From Actibacterium sp. (GTDB lineage: Bacteria; Pseudomonadota; Alphaproteobacteria; Rhodobacterales; Rhodobacteraceae), in NCBI GenBank assembly GCA_016278325.1, contig JADQCB010000004.1, positions 163,231 to 227,230 of the forward strand: a stretch of DNA of 64,000 bases. The letters run 5' to 3'. The notes below the pieces were generated by a model that was not told the origin of the DNA, ran no database searches, and saw nothing but the letters and a program-made list of their open reading frames with translations. The position numbers and the translations under genes are program-made. Below are positions 1-8,860 of this stretch, one piece after another (the stretch's first letter is position 1; every line of letters begins with the position of its first letter).

Positions 1-69
1 GATGCCTCGTTCGAGGCGCTGCTCGATGCGATCACCTGGAAACTGATCCAGGACGGGGCGCAACCGTGA
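1..69 (+). CDS. C-terminal end of an unidentified protein (truncated by window start)
   Basis: The first 69 bases read as an open frame of 22 codons ending in TGA at 67-69. The stop overlaps the GTG start of the next gene in a GTGA arrangement, which suggests translational coupling within one operon. Too little sequence remains to name the product. Confidence 0.6.
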   Translation, partial: DASFEALLDAITWKLIQDGAQP

Positions 70-833
70 GCATCCAGTCCTGTGCGGAGCTGGTGCAGCG
101 CGGCGACCCGGATCGTTTTCGCGCCGCCATGGCCGCGCCACCCGCCGCGCGCGCCGTGCTGTTTCCGCTCTATGCTTTCAACCTGGAGGTTGCCCGCGCC
201 CCCTGGGTCACGTCCGAACCGATGATCGCCGAGATGCGCTTGCAATGGTGGCGCGACGCGCTGGAAGAAATCGGCCGGGGCGGGGCGGTGCGCCGGCATG
301 AGGTGAGCGAACCTCTGGCGCAGGTGATCGACGCGGGCGATGCCAGGCGGCTCGATGCGCTGGTCGCCGCGCGGCGCCACGACTGTTACCGCGAGGCGTT
401 CGCGGACGAAGCCCATTTCGATCTCTATATCGACGCGACCTCGGGCCACTTGATGTGGACGGCGGCGCGCGCCCTGGGCGCCGCCGGTGGCGAGGTGCCG
501 ATCCGAGATTTCGCCTGGGCCACGGGCGTGGCCAACTGGCTGGCCGCGGTGCCCGAGCTGGAAGCGCGGGGCCATGTTCCGCTGCTCGACGGTCGGCCCG
601 AAGGCGTCGCGGCGCTGGCCGAGCGGGCATTGGCGCGGCTGCGATCGGCCCAGCGGGCCCGCGCAGAGGTGCCGAGCGAGGCATTTCCCGCGCTGTTGCC
701 GGGCTGGCAGACCGAGACCGCGTTGAAAATCGCCCGCGCCGACCCGGCGGCCGTGGCCGAGGGCCGGATGCGCCGATCGGAAGTCGCGCGGCGTGGCAGC
801 CTTCTGTGGAAATCCGTCACCGGCCGGTGGTAG
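66..833 (+). CDS. squalene/phytoene synthase family protein
   Basis: This 255-residue protein belongs to the squalene/phytoene synthase fold family, in the short branch related to the complex I assembly factor NDUFAF6. Residues about 30-70 contain the aromatic, Asp-rich helix typical of that family (LYAFNLEVARA, then EMRLQWWRDALEEI). Known full-length synthases use two Asp-rich motifs to bind prenyl diphosphates; I see only a partial match to the first, so true prenyltransferase activity is uncertain. The GTG start overlaps the upstream stop codon. No carotenoid genes lie nearby, which favours an assembly-factor-like role over carotenoid synthesis (inference). Confidence 0.7.
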   Translation: MSIQSCAELVQRGDPDRFRAAMAAPPAARAVLFPLYAFNLEVARAPWVTSEPMIAEMRLQWWRDALEEIGRGGAVRRHEVSEPLAQVIDAGDARRLDALVAARRHDCYREAFADEAHFDLYIDATSGHLMWTAARALGAAGGEVPIRDFAWATGVANWLAAVPELEARGHVPLLDGRPEGVAALAERALARLRSAQRARAEVPSEAFPALLPGWQTETALKIARADPAAVAEGRMRRSEVARRGSLLWKSVTGRW

Positions 834-861
834 GTCACGGCCTTCACCCTGCACGAATACC

Positions 862-893
862 GACCGCCAGCTTATTGATCTTGCTGGAAGGTC
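862..893. terminator. weak hairpin between convergent genes
   Basis: GACC plus CCAGC (862-871) pair with GCTGG plus GGTC (883-893) across an 11-base loop, with small bulges. The hairpin lies between the convergent synthase-like and MFS genes. No T tract follows on either strand, so termination is only a guess. Confidence 0.25.
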
Positions 894-902
894 CGGAAAA
901 AA

Positions 903-2126
903 TCAGGCTTCGCGCGGGCGCAGCGCCAGCCAGATCAGCGCGCCGCCGGCCAGCGCCAGGAACGGAATCATCGCCAGGTTGACCGCCGCCCAGCCTTCCT
1001 GCGGCGATCCGCCCGAGCAGTTCATCAGCCCGCCCGAGGCCAGCGAGGCGACGGTCACGCCGCCGAAAACCAGCAGGTCGTTCATGCCCTGCACGCGGCC
1101 CCGCTCTTCGGGCGCGTGGGCGTCGGCCAGCATCGCGGTCGCGCCGATGAAGCCGAAGTTCCAGCCAAGCCCCAACAGGATCAGCGCCACGAAGAAGTTT
1201 TCCAGCGCGACGCCGGCCAGCCCCACGCCGCCGGCCGCGGCCAGGATCGTCAGCCCCAGCGCCACGATTCGTTCCGCCCCGAAGCGTGCGACAAGATGTC
1301 CGGTGAAGAAGGACGGCACGAACATCGCAAGCACATGCCCGGTGACCACGTCGGCGGCGTTCTCGGTGGCGAAACCGCAGCCGACCACCGCCAGCGGCGC
1401 CGATGTCATCATCAGGTTCATCAGCGCGTAGGAGACCAGCGCGCAGATGATCGCCACCGCGATCCGCGGCGTTCGGAGCAGTTCGAGCCGGCTGCGTCCC
1501 TTCGGTGCGTCGACATCCGGCGCGGGCGGCGGGGGAATGTCGATGAACAGGAACAGAAGCGCCCCGATCAGGTTGATGGCGATCACCACCAGGTAGGTGC
1601 CCAGGAACGGCACCACCATCGATTGCGCCGTGACCTTGACCAGTTGCGGCCCGATGATCGCCGAGGCAAGCCCGCCGGCCAGCACATAGGAGATCGCCTT
1701 CGGCCGGAAGCTGTCCGACGCGGTGTCGGCCGCGGCAAAGCGATAGAATCCCTGCGCTGACATGTAGATGCCGGTCAGCAACGAGCCCAAAAGGAACAGC
1801 GGAAAGGATGCCAGCATCAGGCCGGCCGCACCGATCGCCGCACCGCTGGCGCCGCCGGCCGCGCCGATGAAAAAGCCGGTGCGCCGTCCGAACCGCTGCA
1901 TCACCGCCGAGATCGGCGTTGCCGTCAGCATCGAGCCGAGCACGATCATCGAGATCGGCAGCGTCGCCCAGCAGGCGTTGCTGGCCAGCGATTGTCCCGC
2001 CAGCCCGCCGATGGTGAAGATCATCGGCATCTGCGCGCCGAGGAACGCCTGGGCCATGACGAGCACGGTGACATTGCGTCTGGCGCGGCGGTCGGGTGCG
2101 GACAGGGAAAGGCGTGTATCGCTCAT
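903..2126 (-). CDS. MFS transporter
   Basis: A 407-residue polytopic membrane protein of the major facilitator superfamily. About twelve hydrophobic segments are visible, in two six-helix halves split by a charged central loop near residues 185-205. The substrate cannot be read from sequence. The start used is the ATG at 2126 (MSDTRLSLSA...), because the upstream extension is Arg/Pro-rich, low in complexity and overlaps the oppositely oriented glycosylase region. The gene converges with the synthase-like gene and stands alone on its strand. Confidence 0.8.
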   Translation of the reverse strand: MSDTRLSLSAPDRRARRNVTVLVMAQAFLGAQMPMIFTIGGLAGQSLASNACWATLPISMIVLGSMLTATPISAVMQRFGRRTGFFIGAAGGASGAAIGAAGLMLASFPLFLLGSLLTGIYMSAQGFYRFAAADTASDSFRPKAISYVLAGGLASAIIGPQLVKVTAQSMVVPFLGTYLVVIAINLIGALLFLFIDIPPPPAPDVDAPKGRSRLELLRTPRIAVAIICALVSYALMNLMMTSAPLAVVGCGFATENAADVVTGHVLAMFVPSFFTGHLVARFGAERIVALGLTILAAAGGVGLAGVALENFFVALILLGLGWNFGFIGATAMLADAHAPEERGRVQGMNDLLVFGGVTVASLASGGLMNCSGGSPQEGWAAVNLAMIPFLALAGGALIWLALRPREA

Positions 2127-2302
2127 GCGCACCGGATTAGCGTCCGAAGCCGGGGGAGTGAAGCGCGATTTTTCCGGGCGCGCCGGATTCGCCGGATTGC
2201 CCGGGCGCGCCCTGTCCGCCGGGGCGGGCGCGACGCGGCTTGAATTCCGCGCCCATGCGGGCGAGGCTCCGGGCCGTGAAGGCGACAAGCGGGGGCGCGA
2301 CA

Positions 2303-2932
2303 ATGGTCGGGCGGATCATCGAGACACCGGAATGCGTGGCCGAAGGCGCGGCCCACCTGGCCCGGGTCGAGCCGCGTTTCGCCCATGCACTGAGCCTGAC
2401 CGGGCCGTTGCCGTTGCGCCGGCGAAGCGACGGGTTCGAGGCGCTGCTGGGTGCGATCGTCAGTCAACAGGTCTCGGTCGCCGCGGCGGATGCGATCTGG
2501 GGCCGGCTCAGGAACGCCCGCCTGACCGGCCCGCGCAAGATCCTCCGGGCCGACGAGGACGATCTGCGCGCCTGCGGCCTGAGCCGCCAGAAGATCCGCT
2601 ATGCCAAGGCGCTGGCCGGGGCCGGCCTCGACTTTCGCGGGCTGCGTGACGCGCCGACCGAAGAGGTCGTGGCGCAATTGACCGAAGTCCCCGGCATCGG
2701 CCGCTGGACGGCCGAGATCTATGCGATGTTTTCGCTCGGCCGGGCCGATGTCTTCGCGCCGGGCGACCTGGCGTTGCAGGAATCCGCGCGCATCCTGTTC
2801 GGGCTCGACACCCGGCCGAGCGAAAAGGTGCTGCGCGAAATGGCCGTGGCCTGGTCGCCCTGGCGCGGCGTTGCGGCGCGTGCGCTTTGGGCCTACTACC
2901 GGGTGGCGAAGGACAGGGAAGGGATCAGATGA
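2303..2932 (+). CDS. DNA-3-methyladenine glycosylase II family protein (HhH-GPD)
   Basis: This 209-residue base-excision repair glycosylase would remove alkylated purines from DNA. The helix-hairpin-helix (VPGIGRWTAEIYAMF) and the following GPD segment with its catalytic Asp (FAPGDLALQ) lie near residues 132-155. An AlkA-like core (LLGAIVSQQVSV) sits near residue 48. The ATG at 2303 is preferred because the conserved sequence starts there. The stop overlaps the ATG of the following esterase, so the two are probably co-transcribed. Confidence 0.85.
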   Translation: MVGRIIETPECVAEGAAHLARVEPRFAHALSLTGPLPLRRRSDGFEALLGAIVSQQVSVAAADAIWGRLRNARLTGPRKILRADEDDLRACGLSRQKIRYAKALAGAGLDFRGLRDAPTEEVVAQLTEVPGIGRWTAEIYAMFSLGRADVFAPGDLALQESARILFGLDTRPSEKVLREMAVAWSPWRGVAARALWAYYRVAKDREGIR

Positions 2933-3597
2933 CACGGGTTTTGCAGGCCGGACGCAAGGGGCCGGTTTCGGGCGAGACGCGCTCGGTGGTGGTGTTCCTG
3001 CACGGCTACGGGGCCAACGGGGCCGATCTGCTGGGGTTGGCCGACCCGCTGGGCGAGCATCTGCCCGACACGCTGTTCGTGGCGCCCGACGCGCCCGAAT
3101 CCTGTGCCGGCGCGCCGTTCGGATACCAGTGGTTCCCGGTCCCGTGGATCGACGGCTCCAGCGAGGAAGAGGCCGAGGCCGGCTTGCTGCGCGCGGCGGC
3201 GGATCTGGACGCCTTTCTCGACGCGCTGATGGTCGACGAGGATGTCATGCCCGAGCAGGTGTTCCTGTTCGGCTTCAGCCAGGGCACGATGATGGCCCTG
3301 CATGTCGCGCCGCGGCGCGAGGATGCGGTGGCCGGCATCGCGGCCTTCTCGGGGCGCTTGCTGCGCCCGGAAATGCTGGCCGACGAGGTGGTCAGCCGCC
3401 CGCCGGTGCTTTTGGTGCATGGCGATCAGGACGATGTCGTGCCGCCGGAATCGATGTCGGAGACCGCCGAGGCGCTGCAAGGCGCCGGCTGGAAGGATGT
3501 CTATGCCCATGTCATGAAGGGCACCGGCCACGGCATCGCGCCCGACGGGCTGTCGGTCGCCCTGGCCTTCATGCGCGACCGCCTGGGCGAAGCGTGA
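2929..3597 (+). CDS. phospholipase/carboxylesterase family alpha/beta hydrolase
   Basis: A 222-residue serine hydrolase of the phospholipase/carboxylesterase (YpfH/acyl-protein thioesterase-like) family. The oxyanion-hole region FLHGYGANG lies at residues 23-31, the nucleophile elbow GFSQG has Ser117, and the rest of the triad is in HGDQDDVVP and GTGHGIAPDG. No signal peptide is seen, so it should be cytoplasmic. The ATG at 2929 overlaps the stop of the glycosylase gene. The natural ester is unknown. Confidence 0.8.
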   Translation: MTRVLQAGRKGPVSGETRSVVVFLHGYGANGADLLGLADPLGEHLPDTLFVAPDAPESCAGAPFGYQWFPVPWIDGSSEEEAEAGLLRAAADLDAFLDALMVDEDVMPEQVFLFGFSQGTMMALHVAPRREDAVAGIAAFSGRLLRPEMLADEVVSRPPVLLVHGDQDDVVPPESMSETAEALQGAGWKDVYAHVMKGTGHGIAPDGLSVALAFMRDRLGEA

Positions 3598-3604
3598 TCG
3601 TCGC

Positions 3605-4045
3605 TCAGGCGTCGTCGAACCAGAGCCGCGGTTCGGCCATTTCCAGCGAATTACCGGCCGGATCGCGGAAATAGATCGAGCGCGCCCCGTTGGGCCAGTG
3701 GAAATCCGCCTCGATCGGATGGCCGGCGGCCTCCAGCCGCGCGCGCCAGGCGGTCAGTTCGGCGGCGCTGGCGGAAAAACACAGATGGCCCGCGCCCTCG
3801 GCGCCATGCGGCGGCACCGGAAGATCGGGATTGTCGGTCGGGATCCGCGCCCTGGCCGGGTTGAAGATCAGCACGATCGTGCGCCCGGCGCGGAAGAACA
3901 CATGCCGGTCGCCCAGCCGCGTCACCTTTTCCAGCCCGAGCACCGCGCCATAGAACGCCTCGGCCCGGTCCAGGTCATCGGCGTAAAGCGCGGCTTCCAG
4001 AACGGCGCCCGGTGCGGGCGGCGGAAATATTTCATCGTCGGTCAC
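3605..4045 (-). CDS. VOC (glyoxalase/bleomycin-resistance) family protein
   Basis: This 146-residue protein has a vicinal-oxygen-chelate fold. The first beta-alpha-beta unit (LEAALYADDLDRAEAFYG) and the C-terminal FRDPAGNSLEMAEP segment with a metal-ligand Glu are typical. VOC members act as isomerases, dioxygenases or resistance proteins, and the substrate cannot be inferred here. It converges with the esterase gene and diverges from the HNH gene. Confidence 0.75.
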   Translation of the reverse strand: MTDDEIFPPPAPGAVLEAALYADDLDRAEAFYGAVLGLEKVTRLGDRHVFFRAGRTIVLIFNPARARIPTDNPDLPVPPHGAEGAGHLCFSASAAELTAWRARLEAAGHPIEADFHWPNGARSIYFRDPAGNSLEMAEPRLWFDDA

Positions 4046-4156
4046 ATGACGAAGCTAACCGCGATGATTACTTCTGTCACGGGGCGATGGCCTGTTTCAT
4101 GCCGCTGTCATGCTCTCATGCCATGACCCGGGCATCGACACTGGATATTGCGGGAC

Positions 4157-4184
4157 TTGTCAGGCGTATCGCGGCATATATAGT
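4157..4184 (+). promoter_or_regulatory. candidate sigma-70 promoter for the HNH gene
   Basis: TTGTCA (4157-4162) and TATAGT (4179-4184) are separated by 16 bases and lie about 75 bases before the chosen ATG. The segment is AT-richer than its surroundings. Its position supports the start at 4260 rather than the in-frame ATG at 4110. Confidence 0.45.
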
Positions 4185-4259
4185 TATCCTCATGCCGGGG
4201 CGGGTCGTCCCGCCCCGGGCCGGAGCGAGGCTGGAAGGGCAGAGGCGGAGTCACTGGCA

Positions 4260-4844
4260 ATGGACGGAGATTTCAGAAGACATTTCGTGCGTGAACCGCA
4301 GATGCTCCGCCATCATCCGGCGCTGGTCCTGAACGCGGATTACCGGCCCTTGTCCTATTATCCGCTTTCGCTGTGGCCCTGGCAGGAGGCGATAAAGGCG
4401 TCCTTCCTGGATCGGGTGAATATCGTCGCCGAATACGACCAGGTGGTGCGCAGCCCCACCACGGAAATCCGAATTCCCTCGGTCGTGGTGCTGAAAGATT
4501 ATGTCAAACCCGGAAAGCGCGTGGCCTTCACGCGCTTCAATCTTTTTTTGCGGGATGAATTTTCGTGCCAGTATTGCGGCGGGCTGGGCGATCTGACCTT
4601 CGATCACGTCGTGCCCCGTGCAAGGGGCGGGGTGACCAGCTGGGAAAACGTGGTGGCCGCCTGTGCCCGGTGCAACCTGCGCAAGGGCGCCAAGAGCCTG
4701 CGCCAGGCCGGGATGAGCTTGCGCAAGCCGCCACGCCAGCCCGGGGCCGAGGAGCTGCGCAACATGGGGCGCAAGTTCCCGCCCAATTATCTGCACGACA
4801 GCTGGCTGGATTTCCTCTACTGGGATGCCGAACTGGAAGCCTGA
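4260..4844 (+). CDS. HNH endonuclease family protein
   Basis: A 194-residue stand-alone HNH protein. Two CxxC knuckles (CQYC and CARC) flank the HNH core (LTFDHVVPRARGG, then WENVVAACARCN), consistent with a structural zinc and a beta-beta-alpha metal nuclease centre. The first 90 residues (LNADYRPLSYYPLSLWPWQEAI) carry an N-terminal domain often attached to this type. No restriction methylase, phage or recombinase gene is nearby, so this looks like a chromosomal housekeeping HNH protein. Its biological substrate is unknown. Confidence 0.8.
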   Translation: MDGDFRRHFVREPQMLRHHPALVLNADYRPLSYYPLSLWPWQEAIKASFLDRVNIVAEYDQVVRSPTTEIRIPSVVVLKDYVKPGKRVAFTRFNLFLRDEFSCQYCGGLGDLTFDHVVPRARGGVTSWENVVAACARCNLRKGAKSLRQAGMSLRKPPRQPGAEELRNMGRKFPPNYLHDSWLDFLYWDAELEA

Positions 4845-4870
4845 GCCAAAACCGTTCATCAGCGGCCGCT

Positions 4871-4900
4871 GCGGTGCTAGACTTCCGGGGGCAGCACCGC
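4871..4900. repeat. inverted repeat between HNH and zwf
   Basis: GCGGTGCT (4871-4878) is perfectly mirrored by AGCACCGC (4893-4900) with a 14-base spacer. It could form a terminator-like hairpin after the HNH gene, although no T tract follows. It could equally be part of the zwf control region, since it lies just upstream of the operator-like dyad. Confidence 0.4.
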
Positions 4901-4911
4901 TAGAGGTGCGT

Positions 4912-4925
4912 TGTTTGCGCTAACA
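4912..4925. promoter_or_regulatory. LacI-family operator-like dyad upstream of zwf
   Basis: TGTTTGCGCTAACA is a 14-bp dyad with arms TGTT/AACA around a central GCGC. It has the CG-centred architecture typical of LacI/GalR-family operators. It ends 20 bases before the zwf ATG, where a bound repressor could block initiation. A weak promoter (TAGACT, 17 bases, TAGAGG at 4878-4906) lies just upstream. In Rhodobacter sphaeroides the LacI-family regulator CceR controls Entner-Doudoroff genes; an equivalent here is inferred. Confidence 0.5.
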
Positions 4926-4945
4926 GTCAACGCGGTGAGGGCAAT

Positions 4946-6400
4946 ATGGTTTCACGTGTCATCCCGGTCGAACCGTTCGATCTGGTCATATTCGGTGGAA
5001 CCGGTGACCTGGCGCGCCGCAAGATCCTGCCGGGCTTGTATCGCAGGTTCGTCGACGGGCAGATGCCGGCCGAGGCGCGGATCATCGCCGCCGCACGGTC
5101 CGAGAATACCGACGCGGCGTTCCGCGAAACCGTCCGCGCCGCGATCGGCGAATTCGTGACCAAGGAAAAGCAGGATGCGACCTGTATCGCGGCCTTTCTG
5201 GACCGGCTGAGCTATGTGCGGGTGGACGCGACCGGCAGCGACGGCTGGCAGGCGCTGGCCGAAAAGATGCGCAAGGACGTGATCCATGCCTATTATTTCT
5301 CGGTCGGGCCAGGCCTGTTCGGCGATCTGGCACGGCGCCTTCATCGCTTTGGCATCGCCGGAAGCCGGTGCCGGATCGTGGTTGAAAAGCCTTTCGGCCA
5401 TGATCTTGAGAGCGCGCGGGATCTGAACGCGACGCTGGCCGAGCATTTCGACGAGCACCAGATCTATCGCATCGATCACTATCTGGGAAAGGAGACGGTG
5501 CAGAACCTGATGGCGGTTCGCTTCGGCAACATGCTGTTCGAACCGCTCTGGAATGCCCGCAATGTCGATCACATCCAGATCACCGTGGCCGAGACGGTGG
5601 GCGTCGGCGGGCGCGGCGGCTATTATGACAAGGCCGGCGCCATGCGCGACATGGTGCAGAACCACATGATGCAGTTGCTGTGCCTGATCGCGATGGAGCC
5701 GCCCTATGCCTTCGAACCGGATGCGGTGCGCGACGAGAAGCTCAAGGTGATCCGCGCGCTGGACCATGCCGATCCGGCCCAGATCGTGCGCGGGCAGTAT
5801 CTGGCCGATGAGGAAGGGCGCGGCTATCGCGAGGATGTCGAGAATCCCGACAGCCGGACCGAGAGTTTCATCGCGATGAAGCTGAACGTGTCGAACTGGC
5901 GCTGGAAGGGCACGCCATTCTATATCCGCACCGGCAAGCGGTTGCGCGCCCGGACCTCGGAGATCGCCATCGTGTTCAAGGATCCGCCGCATTCGATCTT
6001 CGGCGATCAGGAAAGCCACAAGTCCAACGTGCTGGTCATTCGCCTGCAACCGAATGAAGGGATCAACCTGAAGGTCACGATCAAGGAGCCGGGGCCGGGC
6101 GGGATGCGCCTGATCGAGGTGCCGCTCGACATGTCGTTCAAAGAGGCGCTCGGCCCCGAGGCCGACGACATCCCCGATGCCTATGAGCGTCTGATCATGG
6201 ATGTGATCCGCGGCAACCAGACCCTGTTCATGCGCGGCGACGAGGTCGAGGCCGCCTGGGCCTGGGCCGACCCGGTGATCGCGGGCTGGGAACAGACCGG
6301 CGACCGGCCCATTCCCTATGATGCCGGCAGTTCGGGGCCCGAGGACGCGCTGATGCTCATGCATCGCGACGGGCGACGGTGGCGCGAGGTAAAGGCATGA
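4946..6400 (+). CDS. zwf: glucose-6-phosphate 1-dehydrogenase
   Basis: Oxidises glucose 6-phosphate to 6-phosphogluconolactone with NAD(P)+, at the entry to the Entner-Doudoroff and oxidative pentose-phosphate routes. The 484-residue length is typical. The coenzyme-binding GGTGDLARRK lies at residues 17-26, EKPFGHD in the middle, and the active-site signature RIDHYLGKE at 175-183 includes the catalytic His region and substrate Lys. It is the first gene of zwf-pgl-pgi, and its stop overlaps the pgl start. A LacI-type dyad precedes it. Confidence 0.97.
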   Translation: MVSRVIPVEPFDLVIFGGTGDLARRKILPGLYRRFVDGQMPAEARIIAAARSENTDAAFRETVRAAIGEFVTKEKQDATCIAAFLDRLSYVRVDATGSDGWQALAEKMRKDVIHAYYFSVGPGLFGDLARRLHRFGIAGSRCRIVVEKPFGHDLESARDLNATLAEHFDEHQIYRIDHYLGKETVQNLMAVRFGNMLFEPLWNARNVDHIQITVAETVGVGGRGGYYDKAGAMRDMVQNHMMQLLCLIAMEPPYAFEPDAVRDEKLKVIRALDHADPAQIVRGQYLADEEGRGYREDVENPDSRTESFIAMKLNVSNWRWKGTPFYIRTGKRLRARTSEIAIVFKDPPHSIFGDQESHKSNVLVIRLQPNEGINLKVTIKEPGPGGMRLIEVPLDMSFKEALGPEADDIPDAYERLIMDVIRGNQTLFMRGDEVEAAWAWADPVIAGWEQTGDRPIPYDAGSSGPEDALMLMHRDGRRWREVKA

Positions 6401-7071
6401 ATTTCAAGGCGTATCCTGACCGGGAACTGATGATGATGGATCTGGCCGACCGAATGGCCAGCGAGTTGGGCGCCGCGCTGCGCCATCAGGATCGCGTCAC
6501 ATTGGCGGTGCCCGGTGGCACAACGCCGGGGCCGGTCTTTGACGCGCTTTGCGATGTCGACCTGGACTGGGACCGGGTCGATGTGCTGCTGACCGACGAA
6601 CGTTGGGTGCTCGAAAGCTCGGACCGGTCCAACACCCGGCTGCTGCGCGAACGCCTGCTGACCGGTCATGCCGCCGCGGCGCGGTTGTTGCCACTTCATG
6701 CGCCGGCCGGGCGTCCCGAGGATGTGCTGGGCGATCTGTCCGCCGCGATCGAGGCGGCGCTGCCGATTTCCGTTCTGCTTCTCGGGATGGGGGAGGACAT
6801 GCATATCGCCTCTCTGTTTCCGGGGGCGGACCGGCTGGCCGATGCGCTGGACGACGATGCGCCGGTGCTGATGGCGATGCGCGCGTCCGGCGCCGATGAA
6901 CCGCGGATCACCCTGACGGCGCCGGTTCTGCAAGGGGCGCTGTCGATCCACCTGGTCATTACCGGCCCGGAAAAGCGCGCCGCGCTGGAGCGCGCGACGC
7001 GGCTGCACGATCCGATGCAGGCGCCGGTCAAGGCCATCCTGAGGAATGCAACCGTGCATTGGGCAGAGTGA
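6397..7071 (+). CDS. pgl: 6-phosphogluconolactonase
   Basis: Hydrolyses 6-phosphogluconolactone to 6-phosphogluconate, the step after Zwf. This 224-residue protein has the DevB/Pgl sugar-isomerase-like fold with the motifs [24 protein letters not shown] and [15 protein letters not shown]. The ATG at 6397 overlaps the zwf stop (ATGA), indicating translational coupling. The next gene, pgi, starts only four bases after this stop. Confidence 0.93.
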   Translation: MNFKAYPDRELMMMDLADRMASELGAALRHQDRVTLAVPGGTTPGPVFDALCDVDLDWDRVDVLLTDERWVLESSDRSNTRLLRERLLTGHAAAARLLPLHAPAGRPEDVLGDLSAAIEAALPISVLLLGMGEDMHIASLFPGADRLADALDDDAPVLMAMRASGADEPRITLTAPVLQGALSIHLVITGPEKRAALERATRLHDPMQAPVKAILRNATVHWAE

Positions 7072-7075
7072 CGAC

Positions 7076-8704
7076 ATGAGTTTATGGGCAGAGATTGCGG
7101 CGGGGGCGCAGGCGGTAGCGAAGCGTGATATCGCCGAGTTGTTTGAAAGCCCCGATCGCGCGGCACGGTTTTCCGCGCGGCTGGACGGAATGCTGTTCGA
7201 CTATTCCAAGACCAATCTGGATGACGCGACGCTGGACAAGCTGATCGCGCTGGCACAGCAGGCCGGCCTGGCCGAGCGTCGCGCCGCGATGTTTTCCGGC
7301 GCCAGGATCAACGAGACCGAGGGGCGCGCCGTGCTGCATACCGCTTTGCGCGCCAGCCGCGGCCCGGTCGTGGTGGACGGCGTCGACGTGATCCCCGAAG
7401 TTCACGCCACGCTGGAGCGGATGACCGCCTTCGCCAGGGACGTCCGCAGCGGCGCGTTCCGCGGCCAGGGCGGGGCGATCACGGACGTGGTCAATATCGG
7501 TATCGGCGGGTCCGACCTGGGCCCGGTGATGGCCTGCCAGGCGCTCGCATCCTTTTCGGACGGGCCGCGCTGTCATTTCGTCTCGAACGTGGACGGGGCG
7601 CATATCACCCAGGTGATGCGCGGGCTGGACCTGAGCCGCACGCTGGTGATCGTCGCCTCGAAGACATTCACCACGATCGAGACGATGACCAACGCCGCCA
7701 CGGCGCGGGCGATGATGGCCGAGGTCGTCGCGGATCCGGCGGCACAGTTCGTCGCCGTCTCGAGCGCGCTGGATCGCACCGATGCCTTCGGCATCCCGCG
7801 TGACCGGGTCTTCGGCTTTGCCGACTGGGTCGGCGGTCGATACTCGATGTGGGGGCCGATTGGCCTGTCGATCATGCTGGCCGTCGGGCCGGAAAATTTC
7901 CGGGCCTTCCTGCGCGGGGCCGAGGCGATGGACGAGCATTTCCGCCGCGCGCCCCTTGCCGAAAACCTGCCCGTCCTGCTGGCCCTGGTGGGGCTGTGGC
8001 ATCACCAGTTCTGTGGCTATCCGACCCGCGCCGTTCTGCCCTATGACCAGCAGCTGGCGCGCCTTCCCGCCTATCTTCAGCAGCTGGAGATGGAAAGCAA
8101 CGGAAAGCGCGTGGCCATGGACGGCTCGGATCTGGGCGTTCCGTCGGGCCCCGTCGTCTGGGGCGAGCCGGGGACCAACGGCCAGCATGCGTTTTACCAG
8201 CTGATCCACCAGGGCAGCTCGGTCGTGCCGTGCGAATTCATGGTGGCCGCCGAGGGGAACGAGATGGGACGCTCGCGCCATCACCGCCTTCTGGTTGCCA
8301 ATTGCCTGGCGCAGTCCAAGGCGCTGATGGAGGGACGATCGCTTGAAACCGCCCGCGCGCTGATGCGCGCGGCCGGGTTCACCGGCGCCGAGATGGAACG
8401 CCAGGCCCGGCATCGCGTCTTTCCCGGCAACCGTCCCTCGACGACGCTGATCTATCCGCAGCTCACACCGGACATGCTGGGCCGGATCGTCGCGCTATAC
8501 GAGCACCGGGTCTTCGTCGAGGGTGTGATCCTGGGCATCAACAGTTTCGACCAGTGGGGCGTGGAACTGGGCAAGGAACTGGCCAGGTCGCTGGAGCCGG
8601 TTCTTGCCGGCGCCGACGGGGCCGGGCTTGACGGCTCGTCGCGCCAGCTGATCGGTTTCGTCCAGACGCATTACGGCGAGGCGCTGAGCGATTTCGGCAC
8701 CTGA
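7076..8704 (+). CDS. pgi: glucose-6-phosphate isomerase
   Basis: Interconverts glucose 6-phosphate and fructose 6-phosphate. The 542-residue length fits the bacterial enzyme. Visible motifs are [12 protein letters not shown], the first PGI signature ([16 protein letters not shown]) and the substrate-loop region [13 protein letters not shown]. With zwf and pgl it lets fructose 6-phosphate be cycled into the Entner-Doudoroff or pentose-phosphate pathway. The start at 7076 sits four bases after pgl. Confidence 0.96.
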   Translation: MSLWAEIAAGAQAVAKRDIAELFESPDRAARFSARLDGMLFDYSKTNLDDATLDKLIALAQQAGLAERRAAMFSGARINETEGRAVLHTALRASRGPVVVDGVDVIPEVHATLERMTAFARDVRSGAFRGQGGAITDVVNIGIGGSDLGPVMACQALASFSDGPRCHFVSNVDGAHITQVMRGLDLSRTLVIVASKTFTTIETMTNAATARAMMAEVVADPAAQFVAVSSALDRTDAFGIPRDRVFGFADWVGGRYSMWGPIGLSIMLAVGPENFRAFLRGAEAMDEHFRRAPLAENLPVLLALVGLWHHQFCGYPTRAVLPYDQQLARLPAYLQQLEMESNGKRVAMDGSDLGVPSGPVVWGEPGTNGQHAFYQLIHQGSSVVPCEFMVAAEGNEMGRSRHHRLLVANCLAQSKALMEGRSLETARALMRAAGFTGAEMERQARHRVFPGNRPSTTLIYPQLTPDMLGRIVALYEHRVFVEGVILGINSFDQWGVELGKELARSLEPVLAGADGAGLDGSSRQLIGFVQTHYGEALSDFGT

Positions 8705-8860
8705 CACGGGGTCCGGTCGGCTGCCTGTCCGGTGCCGGCGGTCCCGATGGCGGATGCAGGCGAATCCGGGGCCTTGCCGCCCATCCACCGCCCGACATGG
8801 TCCGCTTCGTGCCGCCGTTGTCGGCCGAATTGCCAGGCCGACATATCCGCGCCGGCGCGG

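Noticed and set aside
208..847. Long Arg/Pro-rich open frames opposite the synthase-like gene
   Set aside because: Low-complexity shadows produced by high GC content, without start signals or domains. The plus-strand gene explains the region.
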